From Dryocola sp036489025 (GTDB taxonomy: Bacteria > Pseudomonadota > Gammaproteobacteria > Enterobacterales > Enterobacteriaceae), in the NCBI GenBank assembly GCA_036489025.1, contig DASXGN010000001.1:88602-152601 (forward strand): a stretch of DNA of 64,000 bases, in the 5' to 3' direction. Positions 32,918-41,993 of the stretch are shown in pieces (position 1 is the first letter of the stretch; each line of letters opens with the position of its first letter). Position numbers and translations under genes: made by a program. Below the pieces are notes generated by a model. It was not told where the DNA came from, ran no database searches, and was given only the letters and a program-made list of their open reading frames with translations.

Positions 32918-33864
32918 ACGACCTCGCTCCCTTTACGCTGTAAATTTCGTTTTGCCACCCATGAAGTCAGCAGCGGCGTGAGGATGGCGGTAGTGATAAC
33001 CGAAGCGGCAATGAGCGGAGCTGCCGCTGCCGCAACCTGGGCCAGCGAAGGATCCGCCTGAGCAATGGCCAGCGGGGTCGCCACCGCATTACCCGCGGTG
33101 CTTGAGGCCGCCGCGCCTGCAATGCCCGTGCCCCCCATTAGCCGATCGGCGCGAATGTTGAAGAATCCGCCGACCAGAGTCGTCAGTACGCCAAGCAGGA
33201 TCCCCGCGAGGCCCCCCTGCAACAGCATTTCCAGATTGATCCCCGCGCCCAGCGCAAAAGCAAAGAAGGGAATCAGCAGCGGGCCACCTTTGGTCAGAAA
33301 CTCGCGCATGCTCGGGTCAAGATTCCCCAGCAGCATGCCCACGACCAGCGGCACAAGAATAGCCACCAGCGCCATCAGAGGAATGTTCGCCATGCCTGCG
33401 GCACCGAGCGCGATCATGGTGAAGAAAGGGCCGTCGTTCAGGGAAAGAATAGAAATCGCGCCGACGTCCCGCTCATTGCCAAACTCGCCCACCAAAGCCG
33501 CGTAAAGGCCGCCGTTGGAGTTGCTCATTGCCGCAATAATGGCCACGCCGCTCAGGCCAAAAATACCTTCCGCGCCAAACAGATATTCAACGCCCAGGCC
33601 CAGGCCAACCGCCACCAGAAGCTTGGTCAGCGTAATTGTGCCCCCCTGGAGCAGAGCCTGCGGGGCCGCCTTGAAACTGATTCCAGCGCCCATGCACAGC
33701 AGGAAAGCGCCGATTAACGGCGCTGCACCATTTTTGAATAGCGCGGTGGTAAAGCCGCCAATCTCCAGCGCCTGCGGGAAAAATGTGTTCAGCACCGCGC
33801 CGATGACCAGCGGGACAACCATCATGCCCCCGGGGACTCTCTCTATTGTTTTTTTGATGTTCAT
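32914..33864 (-). CDS. 2-keto-3-deoxygluconate permease family transporter (KdgT-like)
   Basis: 316 residues from the ATG at 33864 (MNIKKTIERVPGGMMVVPL), which has GAGAGG upstream; the longer reading is unlikely. About ten membrane spans, with family segments NSNGGLYAALVGEFG and ASSTAGNAVATPLAIA. In this operon its cargo should be the four-carbon acid that DtnK phosphorylates, not necessarily 2-keto-3-deoxygluconate. It is the first gene of the operon. Confidence 0.88.
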   Translation of the reverse strand: MNIKKTIERVPGGMMVVPLVIGAVLNTFFPQALEIGGFTTALFKNGAAPLIGAFLLCMGAGISFKAAPQALLQGGTITLTKLLVAVGLGLGVEYLFGAEGIFGLSGVAIIAAMSNSNGGLYAALVGEFGNERDVGAISILSLNDGPFFTMIALGAAGMANIPLMALVAILVPLVVGMLLGNLDPSMREFLTKGGPLLIPFFAFALGAGINLEMLLQGGLAGILLGVLTTLVGGFFNIRADRLMGGTGIAGAAASSTAGNAVATPLAIAQADPSLAQVAAAAAPLIAASVITTAILTPLLTSWVAKRNLQRKGSEVV

Positions 33865-33879
33865 TTTGCGCCCTCTCCG

Positions 33880-33970
33880 ATTAAATAAAATCAAAATGAT
33901 TGTAATTAATCAAATGAAAAATAGACAGAGACAGCGATCACAGAATAATCAAACGATCAAAAGCAGATCC
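33880..33970 (-). promoter_or_regulatory. AT-rich operator/promoter region of the threonate-type operon
   Basis: The 203-base gap before cdh holds several copies of AATCA/TGATT: AAATCAAAATGATT (33886-33902), TTAATCAAATG, AATAATCAAACGATCAAA. Repeats of this kind are typical for DeoR-family operators. The promoter must lie here; I could not choose one -10. Confidence 0.5.
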
Positions 33971-34067
33971 ATGCGAAGGACCCGAGGGAACTTCATGGAG
34001 GGGAGTCTCGCCGAAATGATTAAATAAAATCACTCCGGCGATGAGCTAATCGAAGAGGGAGGGCTAA

Positions 34068-34820
34068 TCAGTTCTGGATCGCACAGCTGTAGTCCAGCAC
34101 TTCACCCGCGCTGCCAAGGTTCAAATCCGTCAGCCTCAGGCGATTCGCCAGCAGCAGCACTTCGTCCTGCTCAACAAAGGCCACCGCCAGCCCGTATTTT
34201 GCAATGTCATCGCCGCGCGTCTGAACATATTGATTGAGCAAAATAAACGGCGACGTGGTGGCAAAGGTGGTGGCCGGAATTTTCATCGCCAGATACTCGT
34301 GCCCTTTAATCTTCTCCCCCAGCGGCTGCCAGCCTTCACCGATATGCGCAGCCTGCTGAGTCAGCGTCTGGTAAACATCCTGCCGCAGGCAGGCGAGATG
34401 AATATGCAGCTGATTCTGCGAGCGCCCGGACCAGGCGTTGACCGCGAGGGACAAATAGCGATCGTCGAGAGGTTTATCGGCCATCTGCCTGAGCCGTTCT
34501 CGCTCCTGCCAGGCGTAATAAAAGAAGTTCGGCGTGGCGGGCTTTTGCAGCTCCGGGCTTTCAATCCCGGTGATTTTATCGGTCGGCAGAACCAGCGTGT
34601 GCAGCGGGCCTTTAGCATCTTTAAACACCACGAAATGCTTATCGAGCGAAACGTCGAGGCACGGGGAAGGATCGTGATGCTGCTGCTGGTTGGGCACGCA
34701 CTGCTGGCTGACGATTTTCCACAGCGCGTCGCTGTTGGCGCGGATAAACAGTAGCCAGGCAGCGGCGGCTACGGCGAGAAAGATAAGCAGAAAAATAAAC
34801 AGGCGCAGCGTCTTCTTCAT
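34068..34820 (-). CDS. cdh: CDP-diacylglycerol pyrophosphatase
   Basis: 250 residues; E. coli Cdh is 251. An N-terminal membrane anchor (about 5-27) is followed by a HIT-like catalytic part with NQLHIHLACLR near 136-146. It hydrolyses CDP-diacylglycerol to phosphatidate and CMP at the inner membrane. The early CVPNQQQ..PSPCLDV cysteine pair is conserved. It lies 33 bases after the LysR gene on the same strand, which may be incidental. Confidence 0.92.
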   Translation of the reverse strand: MKKTLRLFIFLLIFLAVAAAAWLLFIRANSDALWKIVSQQCVPNQQQHHDPSPCLDVSLDKHFVVFKDAKGPLHTLVLPTDKITGIESPELQKPATPNFFYYAWQERERLRQMADKPLDDRYLSLAVNAWSGRSQNQLHIHLACLRQDVYQTLTQQAAHIGEGWQPLGEKIKGHEYLAMKIPATTFATTSPFILLNQYVQTRGDDIAKYGLAVAFVEQDEVLLLANRLRLTDLNLGSAGEVLDYSCAIQN

Positions 34821-34853
34821 GAAAGAGAAATATCCTTTTAGTGAGCAACTCGA

Positions 34854-35783
34854 TTAGTTTAACTTTTTTTGCTGCAACGCCTTAACAATCAGTTGAAAAC
34901 CGCTCTCAATCTGCGGCGGGAACACCAGCTGGCTACTGCGCATCAGCGCTACGGTGCGGCTCAACGAAGGCTGCTGGAGATGCACCACCGCCAGCTCCCT
35001 ATCCTGCAAATGCGTCGTGTAAAGCTGCGGCAGAATGGCGATAGCCAGCCGCGAGCGCACCAGGCCATACAGCGTCTCGATGAAATCGACCTGATAGCGC
35101 GCCGTCAGATTCAGGCGCTGACTTTCGGCCATGGCGGCCACCAGGCGGCTGATATTTCCTTTCGAAAAGACCGCGATATCCCGGCGCGAAAGGTGCCGCC
35201 ACGGAATATGGCTCGACGCGGCCAGCGCGTCGTCGCGGTGGATAACGGCCACAAAAGGATCCTCCTGCAACGGATGGATCTCAAGCGTATCGGGCACGGA
35301 GCTGTCCAGCGCGCCAATACCGAAATCCAGCTGTCCGTTTTCCAGCTGGGCAATCAGCGAATCGTTGGTGAGATCGTGAAACTCAATGCGCAGACGCGGA
35401 AAATGCTGCGCCAGCCGCTGCGGAATATCCGGGAACAGCAGGCTGCCCACGGAAGGCACAAGGCCGATACGCAGCGTGCCGTCGCCGCCTTCCAGCACGA
35501 TCCGCTGCATATCATCGAAGGCATGCTGCGCCGCATACAGCACCCGCTCGGCATGAGGCAAAATGGCCGCGCCCGGCTCGGTCAGCGTCACCGCCGAAGC
35601 GGTACGGTTCACCAGCTTTGCGCCAAGCACCGATTCAATCTGCCGCAGCGCGCTGCTGAGCGCGGGCTGGCTGATGGCGAGCCGGTTCGCGGTATCGGTA
35701 AAATGCCGCAGTTTCGCCAGCGTCACAAAATACTGGATTTGTTTTAATGAGAGGGCGGGCAGCCGCTGCCAGGGTTCAGCCAT
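34854..35783 (-). CDS. LysR-family regulator next to adenine deaminase
   Basis: 309 residues from the ATG at 35783; a longer reading has no family support in its first 30 residues. The N-terminal HTH LSLKQIQYFVTLAKLRHFTDTANRLAISQPALS lies near 9-41, and a LysR effector domain follows. It is divergent from the adenine deaminase-permease operon, with a 137-base gap containing a PurR box, so it probably regulates that operon. The inducer is unknown. Confidence 0.9.
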   Translation of the reverse strand: MAEPWQRLPALSLKQIQYFVTLAKLRHFTDTANRLAISQPALSSALRQIESVLGAKLVNRTASAVTLTEPGAAILPHAERVLYAAQHAFDDMQRIVLEGGDGTLRIGLVPSVGSLLFPDIPQRLAQHFPRLRIEFHDLTNDSLIAQLENGQLDFGIGALDSSVPDTLEIHPLQEDPFVAVIHRDDALAASSHIPWRHLSRRDIAVFSKGNISRLVAAMAESQRLNLTARYQVDFIETLYGLVRSRLAIAILPQLYTTHLQDRELAVVHLQQPSLSRTVALMRSSQLVFPPQIESGFQLIVKALQQKKLN

Positions 35784-35802
35784 GATGGTGTCTTGTTTCG
35801 CT

Positions 35803-35818
35803 AAGTAAACGTTTGCGA
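35803..35818 (+). promoter_or_regulatory. PurR box before ade
   Basis: AAGTAAACGTTTGCGA matches the PurR palindrome ACGCAAACGTTTGCGT at 13 of 16 positions, including the central AAACGTTTGCG. A second core TAAACGTTT follows at 35824-35832. The site lies between the LysR gene and ade. Confidence 0.7.
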
Positions 35819-35920
35819 CAGGATAAACGTTTCTTATCAGCCGATAAATTAAATCATCTGGGCAAAACCCCATCGCCTGCCTACATTAGCCTTCCAGTTT
35901 CCCTGCCGGACAGTAAAACG

Positions 35921-37717
35921 ATGAATTCAAGTGTGCTTGCGGACGTGCGCCGCCGGGCGGTCAAAGCGGCCTTAGGCGAAGTGCCTTTTGACCTGCTGCT
36001 GACCAACGCCAACCTGATTGACATGGCCAGCGGCGAAATTCGTCCCGTTGACGTCGGCATTGTCGGGCAGCTCATCGCCAGCGTACATCCCTGCGGAACC
36101 TGGTCCGCCGCCGCGCAAACGCATGACCTGGCCGGAGCCTGGCTATCGCCGGGTCTGATTGACACGCACGTTCACGTCGAAAGCTCGCACCTGCCGCCCG
36201 CCCGCTACGCTGAAATTGTCGTCGCGCAGGGCACCACGACTATTTTCTGGGATCCGCACGAGCTGGCGAACGTGCTTGGCGTGGCAGGCGTGCGCTACGC
36301 CGTGGAAGCAAGCCGTGATTTGCCGCTGCGCGTGATCTGCGCCGCGCCTTCAAGCGTGCCGTCCACGCCGGGTCTGGAGATGTCCGGCGCCGATTTTGCA
36401 GGCAAAGAGATGGAAACCATGCTCGCCTGGCCGGAAGTCGCGGGCGTGGCGGAGGTGATGGACATGCACGGCGTGCTCAACGGCAGCGAACGCATGCTGG
36501 AAATCCTTAACGCCGGGCTGGAAAGCGGCAAGCTTATTGAGGGCCACGCCCGCGGGCTGAGCGGCGCACAGCTTCAGGCCTATCTCGCCGCGGGCGTCAC
36601 CTCGGATCACGAACTGACCTCCGCCGCAGACGCGCTCGAAAAACTGCGCGCCGGGCTAACTATCGAAATTCGCGGCTCCCATCCTTATCTGCTGCCGGAA
36701 ATCGTGCGGGCGCTCAACGGCCTGCCGCATCTCTCCTCACAGGTGACAGTCTGCACCGACGACGTGCCGCCGGACATGCTGCTGGAAAAGGGAGGAATTA
36801 TTGCCCTGCTGAATCAGCTGATTGAACACGGCATGAAGCCGACGGACGCGCTGCGGCTGGCCACGCTTAACGCGGCGATCCGTCTGCGGCGTAACGATCT
36901 TGGCCTGATTGCCGCCGGGCGCACGGCGGATCTGGTGGTATTCGACTCGCTGGAAAAACTCCAGGCAAAAGCGGTTTACGTGGCGGGCCAGCATCTGGCG
37001 CAAAACGGCCAGCTCCTTGAACCCGTCAATGCACCAAACGTTTTGCCCCCGCGCGACACGGTGCGCCTCAGTCCATTAAATCCAGAAGATTTTATGCTCA
37101 ACGTGCCGGTTAACCATGGCACCGCCACGCTGCGCCACATTAAGGGCGCGCGCTTCACGCAGTGGAACGAAACCACCGTCGAAGTGCGCGATGGGGAGGT
37201 GCAGATCCCGGCGGGTTTCAGCCTGATCTGGGTGCAGCATCGCCACGGTCGCCACGAGGCGAAACCCCAGCTTGCGCTGCTGGAAGGCTGGGGGGAACTG
37301 CGTGGCGCAATTGCCACCACCTACTCTCACGATTCCCACAATCTGGTGGTGCTGGGCCGAAATCCGCAGGATATGGCGCTGGCCGCCAATACGCTGATTG
37401 CCAGCGGCGGCGGAATGGCCCTCAGCCAGAACGGCGAAATCCTCGCCCACGTTGCGATGCCGATTGCCGGGATGCTTTCTGATTTACCCGCGGCCGAGCT
37501 GGCCCAACAGTTCCGCCAGCTGCGGGAACTGAGCAATAAAGTCGCCGACTGGGAGCCGCCGTATCGCGTGTTTAAAGCCATTGAAGGCACCTGCCTCGCC
37601 TGCAACGCGGGGCCGCACCTGACCGACCTTGGTTTAACCGACGGCACCACCCGCCAAATCGTCGACCCGCTCATCAGCTATCGGGAAACCCCGGTGGCGC
37701 ACAACACACAACATTGA
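35921..37717 (+). CDS. ade: Adenine deaminase
   Basis: 598 residues from the ATG at 35921. An amidohydrolase converting adenine to hypoxanthine and ammonia. The metal motif DTHVHVESS is at 81-89 (His83, His85), then WDPHELANVLG, and near the C-terminus the ADE-family TYSHDSHNLVVLGR. It is related to E. coli AdeC (YicP) across the whole length but is diverged in the middle. The NCS2 permease follows 22 bases later, forming an uptake-deamination operon. Confidence 0.92.
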   Translation: MNSSVLADVRRRAVKAALGEVPFDLLLTNANLIDMASGEIRPVDVGIVGQLIASVHPCGTWSAAAQTHDLAGAWLSPGLIDTHVHVESSHLPPARYAEIVVAQGTTTIFWDPHELANVLGVAGVRYAVEASRDLPLRVICAAPSSVPSTPGLEMSGADFAGKEMETMLAWPEVAGVAEVMDMHGVLNGSERMLEILNAGLESGKLIEGHARGLSGAQLQAYLAAGVTSDHELTSAADALEKLRAGLTIEIRGSHPYLLPEIVRALNGLPHLSSQVTVCTDDVPPDMLLEKGGIIALLNQLIEHGMKPTDALRLATLNAAIRLRRNDLGLIAAGRTADLVVFDSLEKLQAKAVYVAGQHLAQNGQLLEPVNAPNVLPPRDTVRLSPLNPEDFMLNVPVNHGTATLRHIKGARFTQWNETTVEVRDGEVQIPAGFSLIWVQHRHGRHEAKPQLALLEGWGELRGAIATTYSHDSHNLVVLGRNPQDMALAANTLIASGGGMALSQNGEILAHVAMPIAGMLSDLPAAELAQQFRQLRELSNKVADWEPPYRVFKAIEGTCLACNAGPHLTDLGLTDGTTRQIVDPLISYRETPVAHNTQH

Positions 37718-37739
37718 GATAGCAAAGGAGAGCCGCACA

Positions 37740-39083
37740 ATGGCCGAAAACTCAGTAAATCCACCGGCTTCAGGCAGCTGGCTGGAGCGGCACTTCCAGC
37801 TTCGCGCCCGGCAAAGCACGGTGAAAACAGAATGTCTCGCCGGGGTGACGGGCTTTCTTGCCGCGGCCTATCTGCTGGTGGTGATCCCCGGTCTGCTGGC
37901 GGTGGGCGGTATGGATAAGGGCGCGGTGACCACCGGCACCATCCTGGTCTTTGTGGCGGGCACCCTGCTAATGGCGTTTTACGGCAACCTGCCGTTTATC
38001 GTCGGCCCGGGTATTGGCGGCTCTGTGCTGGTTGGCGTGACGCTCGCGGGCAGCGAAGGCATCGGCTGGCAAACCGGCCTCGGCATCGCCTGCTGGTCGG
38101 GCATTCTCTTTTTCGCCCTCACCCGCCTTGGCCTGCGCGAGGTGGTCACGCGGTCGGTACCCCAGTCCATCAAGCTCGGGCTAACGGCCTCCATCGGCCT
38201 GTTCGTGGCGGTGCTGGGCTTTCGCAACGCCGGGCTGGTGCTGGCCAACGCCAAAACTAACGCGCTGATGATGGGTGACTTCACCGCGCCGGGCGCGCTG
38301 GTGGCGCTGTGCGGACTGTTCCTGGCCATTGCCCTCCAGGCCCGCCGTATTCCGGGGGCCATCCTCTGGGCCATTCTATTCGCCACGCTGGTCGGCATTC
38401 CTTTTGGGGTCACGCATCTGCCGCAAAGCTTTATCGCCATGCCGCACTCCCTCGCTCCCGTGCTGGGCCACGTGGATTTGACTGGCGCGCTGAATATCGC
38501 GTTCCTGCCGTATCTGTTTGTTTTCTTTGCCTCGGAGTTTTTCTCCACGATGGGCACTACGCTGGCCGTGGGCGGCGAAGCGGGCCTGCTGGACGAGCAC
38601 GGCAACATGCCGCATATCAACCGTCCGTTTATGGTTGATTCTATCGCAGCGGCGCTCGGCCCCTGGGTTGGCATCCCGGCGGCAACGGCGCTGATCGAAT
38701 CTTCCGCCGCGGCAGAAGCGGGCGGAAAAACAGGCCTGACGGCGCTGGCCGCCGGGATCATGTTCCTGCTGATGCTGCTGTTCACGCCGGTCGCGCTGAT
38801 GATCCCCAAGGAGGCCACCGCGCCTGCGCTGATCCTTATCGGCCTGAACATGTTCAGCGGGCTGCGCAAAGTCGATCTGGGTAACTTCACCGACGGCCTG
38901 CCGGTTCTGATGATGGTGATGATCACGCTGATTGCCAACAGCTTCGGCACCGGGATCGCAGGCGGCCTGCTGTTCTACATCATCATCAAAGTGATTGCCG
39001 GGAAGTGGCGGGAGATCCCCGTTGGGCTGCATCTGCTGGCGGTGCCGCTGGTGTACTACTTTGCGACGCTGGTAAGACACTGA
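37740..39083 (+). CDS. NCS2/AzgA-family purine permease
   Basis: 447 residues with 12-14 membrane spans. The AzgA-type segments GNLPFIVGPGIGG near 80-92 and FFASEFFSTMGTTLAVGGEAG are present. The family imports adenine, guanine or hypoxanthine with protons. It follows ade by 22 bases and should deliver adenine to it. Paired hairpins follow the stop. Confidence 0.93.
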   Translation: MAENSVNPPASGSWLERHFQLRARQSTVKTECLAGVTGFLAAAYLLVVIPGLLAVGGMDKGAVTTGTILVFVAGTLLMAFYGNLPFIVGPGIGGSVLVGVTLAGSEGIGWQTGLGIACWSGILFFALTRLGLREVVTRSVPQSIKLGLTASIGLFVAVLGFRNAGLVLANAKTNALMMGDFTAPGALVALCGLFLAIALQARRIPGAILWAILFATLVGIPFGVTHLPQSFIAMPHSLAPVLGHVDLTGALNIAFLPYLFVFFASEFFSTMGTTLAVGGEAGLLDEHGNMPHINRPFMVDSIAAALGPWVGIPAATALIESSAAAEAGGKTGLTALAAGIMFLLMLLFTPVALMIPKEATAPALILIGLNMFSGLRKVDLGNFTDGLPVLMMVMITLIANSFGTGIAGGLLFYIIIKVIAGKWREIPVGLHLLAVPLVYYFATLVRH

Positions 39084-39177
39084 TCGTTTGGTCGGGCTTG
39101 ATTTCACACTCGGGCGCGACGGGTAATTCAGCGGACAGCGATCCCTGAATCAGGTAGAGAAAAGGTTGCCAGGACAT
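38986..39177 (-). CDS. Candidate small ORF behind a strong ribosome-binding site
   Basis: On the minus strand an ATG at 39177 lies five bases after GGGAGG and opens a 63-codon frame starting MSWQPFLYLIQGSLSAELPV. Only the first 31 codons are intergenic; the rest runs antisense to the end of the purine permease, where its composition (Pro/Ala/Ser-rich) looks like a shadow. No family is recognised. The good start signal is the only positive evidence. Confidence 0.25.
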   Translation of the reverse strand: MSWQPFLYLIQGSLSAELPVAPECEIKPDQTISVLPASQSSTPAAPPADAAQRGSPATSRQSL

Positions 39178-39190
39178 AGTCACCTCCCAC

Positions 39191-39272
39191 GGCGTTTTCC
39201 TTGAGTCTAGAAAACGCCGCGGCGGCGGCCTTAGGCGGAAAGTCTTAGCGACGGGTAAAAGCTAAGACTTTT
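39191..39272. terminator. Two hairpins between the purine permease and the M20 gene
   Basis: GGCGTTTTC / GAAAACGCC (39191-39218) and AAAGTCTTAGC / GCTAAGACTTT (39239-39271, followed by a T) lie between convergent genes. Both stems carry A/T runs on their outer arms, the form of bidirectional terminators. Confidence 0.7.
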
Positions 39273-39304
39273 ACGGCGGACTTGCGTTAACGCCCCGGAC
39301 TGAA

Positions 39305-40471
39305 TTAGCGCAAAAACGCCTCGGTCAGCTTCACCCAGTACGTCGCGCCGGTGGAAATACAGGCGTCGTTGAACTGATACAGCGGGTGATGCACCGAGTA
39401 GTCATCTTTGCCCGTCGCCGTTCCCAGCCACAGATAGCAGCCCGGCACCTCTTCAAGCATGAAGGAGAAATCTTCGCTGCCCATCATGCTTTTCACCTGC
39501 TGCGGATCGGCAACCTTATCGGCACCGAACGCGTCGCGCGCCACCTGGAGCGCAAACTCGGTCTGCGCAGGATCGTTCATCGTCACCGGATAACCAAAAT
39601 CAACCTCGATGGCCGCCTTCACGCCAAAGCTTTCCGCCTGGCCGTGTACGATGGCCTTAATTCTCTCCTTCACCGCCTCCCGCACTTCTGGTTTGAAAGT
39701 ACGCATGTTCAGCTTTAGCACCGCGCTGTGCGGAATAATGTTGTGCGTAGTACCGCTTTGCAGGCTGCCCACCGTTACCACGGCGGAATCCTGCGGATCG
39801 ACGTTGCGGGACACTATGGTTTGCAGCGCCATCACGATTGACGCGCCCGCTACCGTAGGATCGATGCAGTGTTCCGGCATCGATCCGTGGCCGCCCTTGC
39901 CTTCCAGAGTAATAGTCATGCTGTCTGACGAAGCCATCAGCGCGCCGGGTTTGGTAACGATTTGCCCGGCCGGGATCAGCGGGAAGTTATGCAGACCGAA
40001 AACGGCGTCGCAGGGGAACAGTGTAAACAGGCCGTCGTCGATCATGCGTTTTGCGCCGCCGACGGACTCTTCGGAAGGCTGGAAAATCAGGTGCAGCGTG
40101 CCGTTAAACGGACGATGCCCGGCCAGATAGCGCGCCGCAGAAAGCAGGATCGCGCAGTGCCCGTCGTGGCCACAGGCGTGCATTTTGCCCTCTGTCGCGC
40201 TCGCCCACGGCAGCCCGGTTTGCTCCTGCATCGGCAGCGCGTCCATATCGGCACGAATACCGAGGCTTTTGCCGCCGCTGCCCATTTTCAGCGTACCTAC
40301 CACGCCGGTCCCACCCAGGCCGCGATGCACTTCGTAACCCCAGGCCGTCAGCAGTTCTGCAATGCGGTCGCTGGTGCGGAACTCTTCGAAACCCAGCTCC
40401 GGATGTTGGTGGAAGTCGCGACGGATAGCGATCATTTCGTCTTCGTGGTCGAGAATTTCTTTAATCAGCAT
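39305..40471 (-). CDS. M20-family amidohydrolase (hippurate hydrolase-like)
   Basis: 388 residues. The M20D metal-site pattern is intact: RRDFHQHPELGFEE near the start, MHACGHDGH with its Cys and His ligands near 99-107, QPSEES, and a C-terminal HHPLYQFND. The family cleaves N-acyl amino acids such as hippurate, indole-acetyl or N-acetyl amino acids; the substrate cannot be read. It is 12 bases after an MHS transporter gene, which may supply its substrate. Confidence 0.92.
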   Translation of the reverse strand: MLIKEILDHEDEMIAIRRDFHQHPELGFEEFRTSDRIAELLTAWGYEVHRGLGGTGVVGTLKMGSGGKSLGIRADMDALPMQEQTGLPWASATEGKMHACGHDGHCAILLSAARYLAGHRPFNGTLHLIFQPSEESVGGAKRMIDDGLFTLFPCDAVFGLHNFPLIPAGQIVTKPGALMASSDSMTITLEGKGGHGSMPEHCIDPTVAGASIVMALQTIVSRNVDPQDSAVVTVGSLQSGTTHNIIPHSAVLKLNMRTFKPEVREAVKERIKAIVHGQAESFGVKAAIEVDFGYPVTMNDPAQTEFALQVARDAFGADKVADPQQVKSMMGSEDFSFMLEEVPGCYLWLGTATGKDDYSVHHPLYQFNDACISTGATYWVKLTEAFLR

Positions 40472-40483
40472 AGGGTTTCCTTT

Positions 40484-41824
40484 TTAGTCATCGGATGCGT
40501 TCTTGCGCTCTCGCCAGGCGATCAGCGCCGCCAGCGACACCGCCGAGCAAAACATCAGGTACCAGGCCGGGGCCATCGGCTGGCCGGTCACTTTCAGCAG
40601 CCAGGTCACGTTGAACTGGGCAAAACCGCCAAACAGCGTAACGCCCACGGCATAAACCAGCGCCATACCGGAGGCGCGAACTTCTTTCGGAAAGGCTTCG
40701 AGGATCAGCAGGAAAAACGCCACCGCGCTGATATTGGCGAGAACCTGATCCACGGCGATCAGCGCAATCGTCACGCCTAACGGGACACCATAAAGAATAG
40801 TGGCAAAGATCGGCCAGATGAGTACAAAGGATGCTATCGCGCAGCCGAGCAGAATCGGTTTGCGCCTCGGCAGCCTGTCGGCCAGTCTGCCGCCAAAAAA
40901 GGGAATCAGCAGCGTCAGCGTTGCGGCGGTCAGGCTCACCCAGTACGAAGTGCTGGCGGGCAAGTGCAGCGTGTTCACCATATAGGCCGGCATGTAATAA
41001 ATAATGATGTAGAAGGTGGTAGTGCTTTTCATCACCAGCAGAATGCCGAGGATCAGCGCGCGACGATGCTCGCGCCACAGCGTCAACGCTGGATTTGCGC
41101 AGGCCGTCTCAGGCGTAGCGCTGTGGGTTTCCGGCAGTTGGCGGCGGATATACAGGCCAACGGGCATAATCGCCAGGCCAAGAATAAACGGCACGCGCCA
41201 GCCCCAGTCATAAAGCGCTTCCTCGCTTAAATAGTGGCTCAGACCCGCTCCCATCGCCGCGCCTAATAAAGCTGCGCCGCCCTGGCTGGTCATCTGCCAG
41301 CTCACGCGCACGCCGCGCCGCGATTTGCCCCCGGCCTCCATCAGCCAGGTGGTTGCCGCTCCGACCTCACCGCCTGCGGAAAAACCCTGTAATAGCCGCC
41401 CCGCAATCAGCACGATGGGGGCCAGAATCCCCGCCTGGCCATAGGTCGGGGCGAAAGCCACCATCATGACGCCCAGCGACATCAGACTCAGGATCAGCGT
41501 CATCGCCGCCTTGCGCCCGTGGCGATCGGCGTAATGGCCCAAAACCAGGCTTCCCAGCGGGCGCATAACAAAGCCCACGCCAAAGGTAGCGACGGCCAAC
41601 AGCAGCGAAACGTAATCGTTGCTCGCCGGGAAAAAGAGATGGCCGATGATCACCGAGAAAAAGCTGTAAACGGCGAAGTCATAAATTTCCAGGCCGTTAC
41701 CCAGCGTCACTGCCACCAGCGACTTTACGCTGGGGCGTTCCTCCGCTGCGGAGGTCGTTTCCCGCGCGGGCGGCGAGATGGCGAGTTCAACCGGGGCCGG
41801 GGCAAAGCTGACGGACTCTTTCAT
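40484..41824 (-). CDS. MFS transporter, metabolite:H+ symporter (MHS) type
   Basis: 446 residues from the ATG at 41824 (MKESVSFAPAPVEL), behind GAGGAAGTGAGC; a longer reading is not favoured. Twelve membrane spans. MHS motifs GNGLEIYDFAVYSFF in span 1 and GHYADRHGRK between spans 2 and 3, with GRLLQGFSAGGEVG. The family includes carboxylate and amino acid-derivative symporters. It should import the substrate of the adjacent M20 hydrolase. It is divergent from a LysR gene. Confidence 0.9.
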   Translation of the reverse strand: MKESVSFAPAPVELAISPPARETTSAAEERPSVKSLVAVTLGNGLEIYDFAVYSFFSVIIGHLFFPASNDYVSLLLAVATFGVGFVMRPLGSLVLGHYADRHGRKAAMTLILSLMSLGVMMVAFAPTYGQAGILAPIVLIAGRLLQGFSAGGEVGAATTWLMEAGGKSRRGVRVSWQMTSQGGAALLGAAMGAGLSHYLSEEALYDWGWRVPFILGLAIMPVGLYIRRQLPETHSATPETACANPALTLWREHRRALILGILLVMKSTTTFYIIIYYMPAYMVNTLHLPASTSYWVSLTAATLTLLIPFFGGRLADRLPRRKPILLGCAIASFVLIWPIFATILYGVPLGVTIALIAVDQVLANISAVAFFLLILEAFPKEVRASGMALVYAVGVTLFGGFAQFNVTWLLKVTGQPMAPAWYLMFCSAVSLAALIAWRERKNASDD

Positions 41825-41993
41825 GCTCACTTCCTCTTTGTTACGCAAATGTAAACAACGGGGCGGTGATTTCACTATCTGCATAAAAAAAGCACATCGC
41901 AATCATAAAAATTTGTTATGGCTTTGGTTATTAAATTTGTATTGTGAGAGAGCAAATTTTGCACCATTCCGGTGACAGGGGCGGTTATCTGAG

